Of a stretch of 64,000 nt of DNA, positions 8,480 to 16,770 are shown one piece after another (positions within the stretch are counted from its first letter, which is position 1; each line of letters begins with the position of its first letter). Position numbers and translations under genes: made by a program. A model generated the notes under the pieces. It made no database searches, was not told where the DNA came from, and was given only the letters and a program-made list of their open reading frames with translations. Source of the stretch: Thalassobaculum sp. OXR-137. Lineage in GTDB: Bacteria > Pseudomonadota > Alphaproteobacteria > Thalassobaculales > Thalassobaculaceae. The stretch lies in the NCBI RefSeq assembly GCF_034377285.1, contig NZ_CP139715.1:1-64000 (forward strand), written 5' to 3'.

Positions 8480-8515
8480 AGAGGGAGTTCAAGGTTTCTC
8501 CCTCTAGGGGCACCA
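8480..8515. other. Candidate oriT or attachment-site hairpin
   Basis: Just upstream of mobC is a perfect 8-bp stem AGAGGGAG/CTCCCTCT (8480-8487 and 8498-8505) with a 10-base loop. It is followed by AGGGGCACCA, which looks like a tRNA 3' end. oriT hairpins normally lie beside mobC, so relaxase binding is one reading; an integration scar in a tRNA 3' end is another. No complete tRNA can be folded here. Confidence 0.3.
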
Positions 8516-8957
8516 TTATTTCAATAACCTAGCGGTAACGGGCGGCTTCGGCCTTGGGACCATGGACCCAAGGCGAGACGGGCGCCTCGTAGAGTGCCGG
8601 ATTGCGGGACGTCACGCCAATCGGCATGACGCCCAGCAGGGGCGGCCTCCGACCGATAGCGACCGTTGGATGTCACCGTTGGATGTCTACGAGCGCTTCG
8701 CCTCGAAGCGGTCATTTGCGGGGCCTCCACCAGATGGCGGATTCCATTCAAACATGGATGAATTTGCTGGGTTCGGGCCGCCGGCGCTGCCAATCGCTGT
8801 GCGCCTACCAGGAGTTCTGTCCCGAACACTCTCAAGTGTGTTCGGTGGGGAGGGACTAGCCGTCGCTCTCAACGCGCCACATTGTAAGTGTGGTTTCAAG
8901 GGACGAGGGCTGATCAGTTCGTAGTCCCTGAATATGAACAGACGAGGGATATATCTC
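8516..8957. other. Gene-free boundary region between mobile module and chromosome
   Basis: No gene seen. It contains a 13-bp tandem duplication ACCGTTGGATGTC (8662-8674 and 8675-8687) and an inverted repeat CGAACAC-N8-GTGTTCG (8823-8844) that could be an operator for the following gene. The base composition returns to high GC here, so the edge of the mobile module probably lies in this stretch. Confidence 0.35.
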
Positions 8958-10613
8958 ATGCCCAAGGGGTCCGACCTGTTAGTCGCCGCGCTGGAGAACG
9001 AGGGCGTGGACCGTATCTTCGGCGTACCGGGCGAGGAGAACCTCGACGTCCTGGAGTCGCTGCGGACCTCGGGCATCGAACTTGTCCTGACCCGTCACGA
9101 GCAGGCGGCGGCCTTCATGGCCGCAACCCATGGACGGCTGACGGGCCGGCCCGGGGTCTGCCTTGCCACGCTCGGCCCGGGCGCGCTCAATCTCGCGACC
9201 GGTGCTGCCTATGCGCATCTCGGCGCAATGCCAATGATCCTCATCACCGGCCAGAAGCCGGTGATGAGCGCAAAGCAGGCCCGTTTCCAGATTGTCGACA
9301 TCGTCGCCTCGATGAAGCCGCTCACCAAGATGACGCGGCAGATCGTCAACGCTGCCGCCATCCCCGCGACCGTGCGGGACGCCTTCAGAGTCGCGATAGA
9401 AGAGCGTCCGGGACCGGTGCATCTTGAACTGCCGGAGGATGTCGCGGCCGAGGATGTCGAGAACGTCTCGGTCATTCCGGTCCACCCGCTGGAACGCCCC
9501 ATCGCCAATGCCGCCGCCCTCGACCGCGCGGCGGAGACGATCCTCGCCGCCAAGCGGCCCCTCGTGATGATCGGCGCGGCGGGGAACCGGCCGTCGCTGG
9601 TCGAGGCGCTGTCGACCTTCGTGAGGCGTATCCGCCTGCCCTTCTTCAACACGCAGATGGGCAAGGGCGCCGTCACCGGCGGCTCCAACGTCTATATGGG
9701 AACCGCGGCCCTCTCGGAAGGCGACTATGTCCACGAAGCCGTCGAGCGTGCCGACCTGATCGTCGCCATCGGCCATGACACCATCGAGAAGCCGCCCTTC
9801 CTGATGAAGAGCGCCGGCGGGCCGAAGGTCATCCATGTTGGGTACCAATCCGCCACGGTCGAACAGGTCTACCACCCGGATTTCGAGGTGATCGGCGATA
9901 TCGGAGCGACTGTCGAAGGCCTTGGAGAGCGCCTGGAAGGCCGGCTGTCGCCCGACGATGGGATGCTCGAGCTGCGTCCGAAAATTCTCGCCCACATCAA
10001 CGACCGTGCCGAGGAGGACCGCTTCCCCATCACGCCGCAGCGCATCGTCCATGACGTCCGCAAGGTCATGCCGGAAGACGGGATCGTCTGCCTCGACAAC
10101 GGCATGTACAAGATCTGGTTCGCCCGGAACTACCGCACCCATGTCGCCAATACGCTGCTGCTCGACAATGCGCTCGCCACTATGGGCGCCGGCCTGCCTT
10201 CGGCGATGATGGCGGCGATGCTTCACCCCGACCGGCGCGTCATGGCGGTCTGCGGCGACGGCGGCTTCATGATGAACTCGCAGGAGATGGAAACAGCGGT
10301 GCGGCTGGGGCTCAACTTCGTCGTCGTGATTCTGAATGACAGCGCCTACGGCATGATCCGCTGGAAGCAGGCCGTCGACGGCTTCGAGGATTTTGGCATG
10401 AGCTTCGGCAACCCAGACTTCGTGCGCTACGCTGAGGCCTATGGGGCGAAAGGATCGCGCGTGACAGCGGTTGAAGACCTTGTCCCGATGCTCGAGGCCG
10501 CCTTTGCTGAAGGTGGCGTCCATCTTGTCGACGTGCCGATCGATTATTCGGAAAATACCCGCGTCCTGGTCGACGAGCTGCGGAACCGCACGCCCGACGT
10601 GGAATTTGCGTGA
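8958..10613 (+). CDS. Acetolactate synthase-type ThDP-dependent enzyme
   Basis: A 551-residue thiamine diphosphate enzyme. Order: pyrimidine-binding domain with GVPGEENLDVLESL and the catalytic Glu region LTRHEQAAAFMA, the central domain, then the PP-binding domain with GDGGFMMNSQEMETAVRLGLN...NDSAYGM. The overall similarity is to acetolactate synthase large subunits of the stand-alone type. No small regulatory subunit follows, so a role in branched-chain synthesis is not certain. A GACGAGGG site precedes the chosen ATG; an ATG 24 bases upstream has no clear site. Directly after it lies the start of a degraded aldehyde dehydrogenase gene, a usual partner of this enzyme type. Confidence 0.85.
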   Translation: MPKGSDLLVAALENEGVDRIFGVPGEENLDVLESLRTSGIELVLTRHEQAAAFMAATHGRLTGRPGVCLATLGPGALNLATGAAYAHLGAMPMILITGQKPVMSAKQARFQIVDIVASMKPLTKMTRQIVNAAAIPATVRDAFRVAIEERPGPVHLELPEDVAAEDVENVSVIPVHPLERPIANAAALDRAAETILAAKRPLVMIGAAGNRPSLVEALSTFVRRIRLPFFNTQMGKGAVTGGSNVYMGTAALSEGDYVHEAVERADLIVAIGHDTIEKPPFLMKSAGGPKVIHVGYQSATVEQVYHPDFEVIGDIGATVEGLGERLEGRLSPDDGMLELRPKILAHINDRAEEDRFPITPQRIVHDVRKVMPEDGIVCLDNGMYKIWFARNYRTHVANTLLLDNALATMGAGLPSAMMAAMLHPDRRVMAVCGDGGFMMNSQEMETAVRLGLNFVVVILNDSAYGMIRWKQAVDGFEDFGMSFGNPDFVRYAEAYGAKGSRVTAVEDLVPMLEAAFAEGGVHLVDVPIDYSENTRVLVDELRNRTPDVEFA

Positions 10614-10629
10614 CCCAGGAGACGGGGAA

Positions 10630-10806
10630 GTCACCACGCTGAAGATCGTGCAAGCCTTCGACCGCGCGCCGTTCGCGGAGGTCGACACCCATGATGCAGA
10701 TTTGTTGGAGCGCAAGCTGCAGGCCGCTGAGCGCGTTTTCAGGGACCGCGGGAGCTGGCTGAAGCCTGACCTGCGCATCGCCATCTTTCGCGAGTTGGCG
10801 ATGCTC
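10630..10806 (+). pseudogene. Remnant of aldehyde dehydrogenase N-terminus
   Basis: Seventeen bases after the ThDP enzyme stop, a frame reads (V)TTLKIVQAFDRAPFAEVDTHDADLLERKL...FRDRGSWLKPDLRIAIFRELAML, which matches the N-terminal 59 residues or so of aldehyde dehydrogenases that commonly follow this enzyme in alphaproteobacteria. The start position is GTC rather than GTG/ATG although a GGAGACGGGGAA ribosome site is retained. Homology ends abruptly after ELAML, so the catalytic domain is lost. Sequence after the break is unrelated. Confidence 0.65.
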
Positions 10807-11153
10807 GGAGCAGTCATCCAACTCCAATCCCGGTACCGCCTTTGGGCGATCCGGCCTCACGGGTTCGTTCCGACCCGTACCGGACACCGAAGGGCTATGA
10901 GCCGTTCGACCGAGACCGGACGTTGTTTCTATGCGCGCCGCATCGGTTCTGACACCTCCTATCCCCCATTTGCGCGTTGCTCCTGAAGGGGCTGCCTTGG
11001 CCTGTTGGAGCCGAGGATCCGAAGGCTCAGAAGCCAACTGTCATCAAACCGTCTCCGTGATGAAACCGTCCGGTTGCGGAACGGCGCTAGGAGTCTCTCC
11101 GGTCGGGCCGCCCGGTCCGGCCTGGGGGAGATCTTTCGAGGAAGCCAACCGTC
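10807..11153. other. Gene-free region upstream of polyamine ABC operon
   Basis: No gene seen. It spans from the break in the aldehyde dehydrogenase remnant to the binding-protein gene and probably holds that operon's promoter and leader. No clear ribosome site stands out before the binding-protein ATG apart from GAGGAAG about 12 bases upstream. Confidence 0.4.
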
Positions 11154-12266
11154 ATGACCATTTCCCGCCGTTCGCTGCTGAAAAGCACCGCGATCGCCGG
11201 TGTCGCGCTTGCCGCGCCCGCGATCCTCAAGGCCCAGGACGCCCTGGCGTCCTCCGGTACCGTCAACGTCTTCGCCTGGGGCGACTACATCCAGGCCAAC
11301 ATGATCGAGAAGTTCCAGAAGGACACGGGCATCACGATCAACCTGTCGACCTTCGGCTCCAACGACGAGGCCGAGCAGAAGCTGAAGGCCGCCGGCGGCA
11401 AGGGCTTCGACGTGATCTTCCCGTCGGTCACCAACGGCCCGAACTACTATCCCGACGGCCTGCTGCAGCCGCTCGACGAGTCCAAGGTCGAGATGGACAA
11501 GCTGATCCCCTCCATGGTCCGCGACAGCGTCTCGCTGGGCGCCACCTACCGCGGCGACCGCATGCTGCTGCCGTTCGACTGGGGCACCGAGGCGGTGACC
11601 TTCGACAGCACCGCCATGCCGCTGGAGGAAGTCTCCTACGGCTCGCTGTTCCAGGACGGTGCGAAGTCCGCCTTCCGCCAGAAGTCGGTCATCATGGGCG
11701 CTGGCCTGTATCTGGACGCCAAGGGCGAGATCAAGTCGAACCGCATGCTCGACGTCTACAAGTCCGAAGAGGACGCCCGCCGGGTGTGGGACGCCTGCGC
11801 CGCCTACATCATCGCCAACAAGGACAAGGTCGCCGCGTTCTGGAACAACGCGACCGAGGCGACCAACGCCTTCAAGCAGGCCGGTGCCACGATCGGCCAG
11901 ACCTGGGACACCACCGGCCTCCTGCTGAACCGCGAGGACGCCAAGTGGAAGTACCGGATGCCGACCGAGGGCGGCATCACCTGGATGGACTCCATGGGCA
12001 TGCCGTCGGGTGCGGCGAATGTCGAGCAGGGCTATGCCTTCATCAACGCCATGCTGGACCCGGAGATGGCCGGCCTGTTCTCCAAGAACACCGGCTACAA
12101 CTCCGCCGTGGCCGGCGCGGCCGACCATGCGGGCGAGGAGTACAAGGCCCAGTTCAACGAGGTCTACAACGCCCAGAACCTCGCGAACCTGTGGTGGTGG
12201 CAGGCCGACACGCCGTGGTTCGCGCCGCTGCGCCAGGAATACGTCGACAAGATCACCAACGCCTGA
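11154..12266 (+). CDS. Polyamine-type ABC transporter binding protein
   Basis: A 370-residue periplasmic solute-binding protein of the PotD/PotF type. A twin-arginine signal (ISRRSLLKSTAIAGVALAAPAILKA) is followed by VNVFAWGDYIQANMIEKFQKDTGI, typical of this family. It is first in an operon with an ATPase and two permeases and is separated from them by a strong hairpin, as expected for a binding protein made in excess. Spermidine/putrescine is the family default substrate; a related amine or an opine is possible. Confidence 0.88.
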   Translation: MTISRRSLLKSTAIAGVALAAPAILKAQDALASSGTVNVFAWGDYIQANMIEKFQKDTGITINLSTFGSNDEAEQKLKAAGGKGFDVIFPSVTNGPNYYPDGLLQPLDESKVEMDKLIPSMVRDSVSLGATYRGDRMLLPFDWGTEAVTFDSTAMPLEEVSYGSLFQDGAKSAFRQKSVIMGAGLYLDAKGEIKSNRMLDVYKSEEDARRVWDACAAYIIANKDKVAAFWNNATEATNAFKQAGATIGQTWDTTGLLLNREDAKWKYRMPTEGGITWMDSMGMPSGAANVEQGYAFINAMLDPEMAGLFSKNTGYNSAVAGAADHAGEEYKAQFNEVYNAQNLANLWWWQADTPWFAPLRQEYVDKITNA

Positions 12267-12282
12267 CCGCGTTGCCATCCTC

Positions 12283-12309
12283 GCCCGGGGCCGCCGCACG
12301 GCCCCGGGC
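12283..12309 (+). terminator. Attenuating hairpin after binding-protein gene
   Basis: A 10-bp perfect G+C stem (GCCCGGGGCC/GGCCCCGGGC) with a 7-base loop, followed by TTCCTCTTT. It probably stops part of the transcription or stabilises the binding-protein message, lowering ATPase and permease expression. Confidence 0.65.
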
Positions 12310-12345
12310 TTCCTCTTTGTGACGCCGTCAATTGGGGCCAAAGCG

Positions 12346-13437
12346 ATGCACGGGCAGGACGTCGCCCTCAAGGGCGTGAGCATGACCTATCCGAACGGTT
12401 TCACCGCCGTTCACGATACCGACCTGGACATCCACGCGGGCGAGTTCTTCTCGATCCTGGGACCGTCCGGCTGCGGCAAGACGACGATCCTGCGGATGAT
12501 CTCCGGCTTCATCGACCCGACCCAAGGGCGGGTGGCGATCGGCGGCCAGGAGATGAACGGCATAGGCCCGAACCGGCGCCCCACGGCCCTGATCTTCCAG
12601 AACCTCGCTCTGTTCCCGCTGATGACAGTCTGGGAGAACGTCGCCTTCGGACTGGAGGCGCGCGGCGTCGGCAAGGCCGCCAGACGTAAGCGGGCCGAGG
12701 AACTGCTCGACCTGGTGGCCCTGACGGGCCAGGCCGACAAGAAGCCGACCGAACTCTCCGGCGGCCAGCGCCAGCGTGTCGCCGTGGCCCGCGCCCTGGC
12801 CGTCGAGCCGGCGGTGCTGCTCCTCGACGAGCCGCTGTCGGCCCTGGACCTGAAGCTGCGCCAGCACATGCGCGCCGAGCTCAAGGCGATCCAGCGCAAG
12901 ACCGGCGTCACCTTCATCTACATCACCCACGACCAGGGCGAGGCCCTGACCATGTCCGACCGGGTCGCGGTGATGAATCTCGGCCGGATCGAACAGGTCG
13001 GCCCCGCCGCCGACATCTACAACGCCCCGGCCACCCCCTTCGTCGCCACCTTCGTCGGCGAGCAGAACGTGCTGCGCGGCCGGGTGGTCGGGCGCGACAA
13101 CGGCTATGCCTGCCTGGACACGCCGCTGGGCCGGCTGTTCGGCGTCGACAGCCGGGGTCTGAGCGACGGCACCGAGGCCATGATCTTCGTGCGGCCGGAG
13201 CGGATGCGGATCGCCAACGGCACCGGCGGTCCGGCCAACCGGATCCAGGCGGAGGTCGAGCGCCGCGACCTGGAAGGGCCGTTCGTGAACCTGTTCGTGC
13301 GCGCCGGCGGCCACAGCCTGGCGCTGCACCTGACCAATTCCGGGACGGCCGGCCAGGAATTCACCGGCGCCCAGACGATCGGCTTCGACCACGGCGACGC
13401 GGTCGTGATGCCGGCGGGGGAACTGGCCCGTGAATGA
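12346..13437 (+). CDS. Polyamine-type ABC transporter ATP-binding protein
   Basis: A 363-residue PotA-like ATPase: Walker A GPSGCGKTT (about residues 36-44), Q-loop IFQNLALFP, signature LSGGQRQRVAVARAL, Walker B VLLLDEPLSALD, switch His in ITHDQGEA, then a C-terminal TOBE domain (residues 270-363). The start is the ATG after AAAGCG; an in-frame longer reading upstream runs through the binding-protein gene and is not real. The 3' end overlaps the first permease by 8 bases. Confidence 0.93.
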   Translation: MHGQDVALKGVSMTYPNGFTAVHDTDLDIHAGEFFSILGPSGCGKTTILRMISGFIDPTQGRVAIGGQEMNGIGPNRRPTALIFQNLALFPLMTVWENVAFGLEARGVGKAARRKRAEELLDLVALTGQADKKPTELSGGQRQRVAVARALAVEPAVLLLDEPLSALDLKLRQHMRAELKAIQRKTGVTFIYITHDQGEALTMSDRVAVMNLGRIEQVGPAADIYNAPATPFVATFVGEQNVLRGRVVGRDNGYACLDTPLGRLFGVDSRGLSDGTEAMIFVRPERMRIANGTGGPANRIQAEVERRDLEGPFVNLFVRAGGHSLALHLTNSGTAGQEFTGAQTIGFDHGDAVVMPAGELARE

Positions 13438-14629
13438 ACTGGTCCGCACCTATGGAAAGGGCCTGACGGCGCTGTTCGTCGGCCTGGTGGTCGCCTGGAT
13501 CGTCGGTCTGATTCTGGTGCCGCAGATCCGCATGATCGAGCGTGCCTTCATTTACGAGGACCGGGGCGGCGAGACGGCGATGCTCGCCCTGGAGATCGAC
13601 CGGCTCTACACTGAGAAATTCAAGCTGGAGCAGCGCCTGAAGGCGAGCGAAAGCGGCAGCGGCGGGTCCGGCTTCCCATCCCCTTCTCTGGCACCCTCGC
13701 TCACCCCGAGCCCCGTCCCGTCGCCATCCCTCGCCCCGTCGCCCAGCCTGACACCGTCTCCGGGCGGCGCCGGCGCGGGCGCACTCTCCCCCTCTGAAAG
13801 AGCCGAAGCGGAGGCCAAGGTCGCCGAGCTGGAGACGCAGATTTCTGCGCTTGAGGCCCAGGAGGATACCTCCTCCGGCGAGGCCGGGATGAAGGAGAGC
13901 TACTCGCTCGACAACTTCACCACCATGAGCGCGGTGCATGTCGAGATCTTCGCGATGACGCTGCTCTACGCGCTCTGCGTCACCGTGCTGTGCTTCCTGA
14001 TCTGCTATCCGGTCGCCTATGCGGCGGCGACCATGCAGTCGGAGGAGAAGCTGACCCTGCTGATGGTCGGCCTTGTCATCCCCTACGCCATCAACGAGCT
14101 GCTGCGGATCTTCTCCTGGGTGATGATCCTGGAGAAGCAGGGCATTCTCAACTGGCTGTTCGACGCGCTCGGCATCATCAACATGGACGCCGGCGAGGGT
14201 TTCCGCTTCGTCGCCTCGAACGGCGCGGTCTTCACGGTGATGATCTATGCCTATGTCCTGTTCATGGTGTTCCCGATCTACAACACCATCGACACCCTGG
14301 ACAGGAACCAGATCGAGGCGGCCCGCGACCTGGGCGCCTCGGTCTGGAAGATCCATACCCGCGTGGTCATCCCGCACGCCAAGCCCGGCATCGCCGTCGG
14401 TTCGATCATGACCTTCATGCTTTCGGCCGGCTCGATCGCCGCCCCGGAGATCGTCGGCCGCGGGCTGCATCCGGACTGGTTCAGCCAGCTCATCTACCGG
14501 CGGTTCTTCGAGGCGGACAGCTGGAACCAGGGCTCGGCCTATTCGGTCGCCCTGCTGGTCGCGTGCGTCGCCTTCATCCTCGTCAACATGGCGATCTTCA
14601 AGGTCGGCATCCGGGACATCGCGAAATGA
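13430..14629 (+). CDS. Polyamine-type ABC permease with Pro/Ser-rich periplasmic insert
   Basis: A 399-residue PotB-like permease, about 100 residues longer than usual. TM1 is residues 11-31. Then comes an extended periplasmic segment (about 36-170): a charged helix, a Pro/Ser/Leu/Thr/Ala low-complexity tract at residues 82-111 made of SPSLAPS/LTPSP-type units, and another Glu/Ala-rich helix (121-147). The remaining membrane domain starts near residue 171 and carries the EAA loop EAARDLGASVWKIHTRVVIPHAKPG. The insert is encoded in frame in the intact gene. It overlaps the ATPase by 8 and the next permease by 4 bases. Confidence 0.9.
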   Translation: MNELVRTYGKGLTALFVGLVVAWIVGLILVPQIRMIERAFIYEDRGGETAMLALEIDRLYTEKFKLEQRLKASESGSGGSGFPSPSLAPSLTPSPVPSPSLAPSPSLTPSPGGAGAGALSPSERAEAEAKVAELETQISALEAQEDTSSGEAGMKESYSLDNFTTMSAVHVEIFAMTLLYALCVTVLCFLICYPVAYAAATMQSEEKLTLLMVGLVIPYAINELLRIFSWVMILEKQGILNWLFDALGIINMDAGEGFRFVASNGAVFTVMIYAYVLFMVFPIYNTIDTLDRNQIEAARDLGASVWKIHTRVVIPHAKPGIAVGSIMTFMLSAGSIAAPEIVGRGLHPDWFSQLIYRRFFEADSWNQGSAYSVALLVACVAFILVNMAIFKVGIRDIAK

Positions 14630-15465
14630 CGGCGGCTACGGACAACACGACGATTGTGGCTCCCCGCCTCGCCGCGAAGCGGGAGACCGACTGGGCAAGC
14701 GCGGTGATGACCGGCTATCTAGTGCTGTTCTTCGCCTATATGTTCCTGCCGCTGCTGTTCATGGTGGCGGCCGCCTTCAACGCGGCCCCCACGCCATCGG
14801 TCACCGACTGGCAGGGCTTTACCCTGCGCTGGTTCCTCGAGCTGCCGGGGGATGCCCGCTTCGTGCAGGGGCTGCTGAACTCACTGGCCATCGCGCTGGG
14901 GGTGATCGTCTTCGCCATTCCGCTCGGCCTGTCCGGGGCCTTCATCCTCACCCGGCTGCAGGCGCGCGGCACCACGCTGCTCTACACCCTGCTGGTCTCG
15001 CCGATCCTGATGCCGGGGATCGTGCTCGGCGTGACGACGATGATCTTCTGGCGCGACTATTTCGGCGTCCAGGCCGGGCTGTTCACCGCCATGGTGGCGC
15101 AGACCACCTTCATCGCCTCATACTGCATGCTGCTGTTCATGGCCCGCCTGCAGCGCCAGGACCGCGTGCTGGAGGAGGCCGCTCTGGATCTGGGAGCCTC
15201 GCCGGTGATGGTCTTCCGCCGGATCACCCTGCCGTTCCTGATGCCGACCATCGCCACGGCCTGCGTGATCGCGTTCCTGCAGTCGATCGAGAACTACAAC
15301 ACCACCTTCTTCGCCATCGGCGGCGACTGGACCCTGGTGACCGAGATCGGCGCGCGGATGCGCTTCGGCCTGTCGCCGATGATCAACGCCATCGGCGTGA
15401 TCTTCGTTGCCATCACCATCGTCGCCGCCATGACCCATGTGCTGCTGAAGCGGCGGGCGCGCTGA
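14626..15465 (+). CDS. Polyamine-type ABC transporter permease
   Basis: A 279-residue PotC-like permease with about six membrane helices and the EAA loop EEAALDLGASPVMVFRRITLPFLMP. The start ATG overlaps the previous stop (ATGA). It pairs with the preceding PotB-like subunit in the inner membrane. Its stop is followed without a gap by the next gene. Confidence 0.9.
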   Translation: MTAATDNTTIVAPRLAAKRETDWASAVMTGYLVLFFAYMFLPLLFMVAAAFNAAPTPSVTDWQGFTLRWFLELPGDARFVQGLLNSLAIALGVIVFAIPLGLSGAFILTRLQARGTTLLYTLLVSPILMPGIVLGVTTMIFWRDYFGVQAGLFTAMVAQTTFIASYCMLLFMARLQRQDRVLEEAALDLGASPVMVFRRITLPFLMPTIATACVIAFLQSIENYNTTFFAIGGDWTLVTEIGARMRFGLSPMINAIGVIFVAITIVAAMTHVLLKRRAR

Positions 15466-16176
15466 ATGCGGGTCGTCCTGCGCTGCCTGCCCGGATATGC
15501 CGACTATCTGCCGCAGCCGGTCCTGGCGCGGGCCGCTCTGCCGGACTGGCTGCGCAGGATGCCGGCGGAGGCGGCCGCCCCGCTGCTCGCCGATGCGCCG
15601 GTGCGCACGGTCAAGCAATGCCCGCCCTTCGTCGATGCCATGCAGGGCGGCATCCTGTTCCCGCTCGCCGCGGATGTGACGGTGTCCGACGGCGCGCTAT
15701 CCTGGAACTGGAACCTCCCGCCCCATGCGCGGGCGCGGCCGAGCCGGGCACCAGTGGGGGTGCACCTGCCGGAGCAGGCCGCCGGGTTTCCCGGGCTGGA
15801 GCATCCCGGCCAGTTCATCGTGAAATTCACCAATTTCTGGACCGTCGAGCTGCCCGAGGGCTGGTCGATGCTGTTCGTGCACCCGGTCAACCGGCTCGAT
15901 CTCCCGTTCCGCACGATCTCCGGTCTGGTCGACTGCGACGCCTGGCGCGACGGGGTGGTGCATTTCCCGGCGATCTGGAGCAACCCAGGCTTCCAGGGCA
16001 CCCTGCCGGCCGGGACTCCGGTCGCCCAGGGATTTCCGATGCCGCGCGACGAGCTTGAGTTGGAGGTCGGCGAGATGTCGGAGGACAGGCTCGCCGATCA
16101 TCTCGGCGTACAGGACACACTTCAGGCCGAGCCGGGCCTCTACCGCAAGCGTTACCGCGGCGGCCCGAAGAGCTGA
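15466..16176 (+). CDS. Hypothetical protein in polyamine transport operon
   Basis: A 236-residue protein without a signal peptide, starting on the base after the permease stop, so almost certainly co-translated. The conserved-looking core is KFTNFWTVELPEGWSMLFVHPVNRLDLPF followed by SGLVDCD and FPAIW...LPAGTPVAQGFP. This recalls a family of uncharacterised beta-rich proteins (possibly DUF6065), from memory only. The position suggests handling of the transported compound, but there is no direct evidence. The 3' end overlaps the convergent TPR gene by 25 bases. Confidence 0.7.
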   Translation: MRVVLRCLPGYADYLPQPVLARAALPDWLRRMPAEAAAPLLADAPVRTVKQCPPFVDAMQGGILFPLAADVTVSDGALSWNWNLPPHARARPSRAPVGVHLPEQAAGFPGLEHPGQFIVKFTNFWTVELPEGWSMLFVHPVNRLDLPFRTISGLVDCDAWRDGVVHFPAIWSNPGFQGTLPAGTPVAQGFPMPRDELELEVGEMSEDRLADHLGVQDTLQAEPGLYRKRYRGGPKS

Positions 16177-16754
16177 GCCGGGTCCAGACTGACTCGCCCC
16201 GCGGCACCCTGGGTCATCAGCTTCAACCGGGCGGCGTCCACATCCGGCCCGTGGCCGCCAAGAGCCGCGAGAATGCGCCGGCATCCCTCGATATCGCCGC
16301 AGTCCCGCGCCGCCTCCGCCCTGGCGAGCCGGACGCCCGGATCGCTGCTCGCGACACGATCCAGCGTCTCGCGCGCCGCCTGGGCCTGGCCAAGCCGGAG
16401 CTGCAGACGGCCGAGATTGAGCAATGCGTCGGCATCGTCCGGCATCAGGGCCAGATAGGCGGAAAACCCCTCAGCCGCCGCTTCCAGCGCACCCAGATCC
16501 AGCAGCGCCGCCGCCCGCTCGAACCGGGCATTGGCGTGCTCCGGCTCGACCTCCAGCGCGGCTTCCAGATCCACCAGCGCGTCGGCCGTCCTGCCGAGGC
16601 GCTTGCGCACCAGGCCGCGGTTGTAGAGCAGGCTGGCCGCGCGTGGGGAAACGTCCAGCAGCGTGGTCAGCGCCGTCTCCGCCGAGGGCCAGTCGCCGCC
16701 AGTAAGGGCGGTCTGGGCGCGTCTCTGGAGGGTGGCGAGCGTCTTCGCGTCCAT
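16152..16754 (-). CDS. TPR repeat protein
   Basis: A 200-residue all-helical protein with at least four TPR-like units, for example AASLLYNRGLVRKRLGRTADALVDLEAALEVEP-type repeats between residues 37 and 140. There is no signal peptide. It starts 16 bases after the last ABC permease gene of the minus-strand operon, so is probably transcribed with it. TPRs are protein-binding scaffolds; the partner is unknown. Confidence 0.8.
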   Translation of the reverse strand: MDAKTLATLQRRAQTALTGGDWPSAETALTTLLDVSPRAASLLYNRGLVRKRLGRTADALVDLEAALEVEPEHANARFERAAALLDLGALEAAAEGFSAYLALMPDDADALLNLGRLQLRLGQAQAARETLDRVASSDPGVRLARAEAARDCGDIEGCRRILAALGGHGPDVDAARLKLMTQGAAGRVSLDPAQLFGPPR

Positions 16755-16770
16755 CGGAATAGGTCGCTCC

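Noticed and set aside
8430-8515. Possible complete tRNA ending in GGGGCACCA
   Set aside because: No matching 5' acceptor strand, D arm or anticodon arm can be folded; only the 3' end looks tRNA-like.
8662-8687. Tandem ACCGTTGGATGTC units as a CRISPR or iteron array
   Set aside because: Only two adjacent copies without spacers or replication genes; treated as a simple duplication.
8979-10817. 612-codon minus-strand frame opposite the ThDP enzyme
   Set aside because: Composition is typical of an antisense shadow and it crosses the obvious catalytic gene and the remnant.
10931-12322. 463-codon frame overlapping the polyamine binding-protein gene
   Set aside because: It is a +1 shadow of a gene with a clear twin-arginine signal and family motifs.
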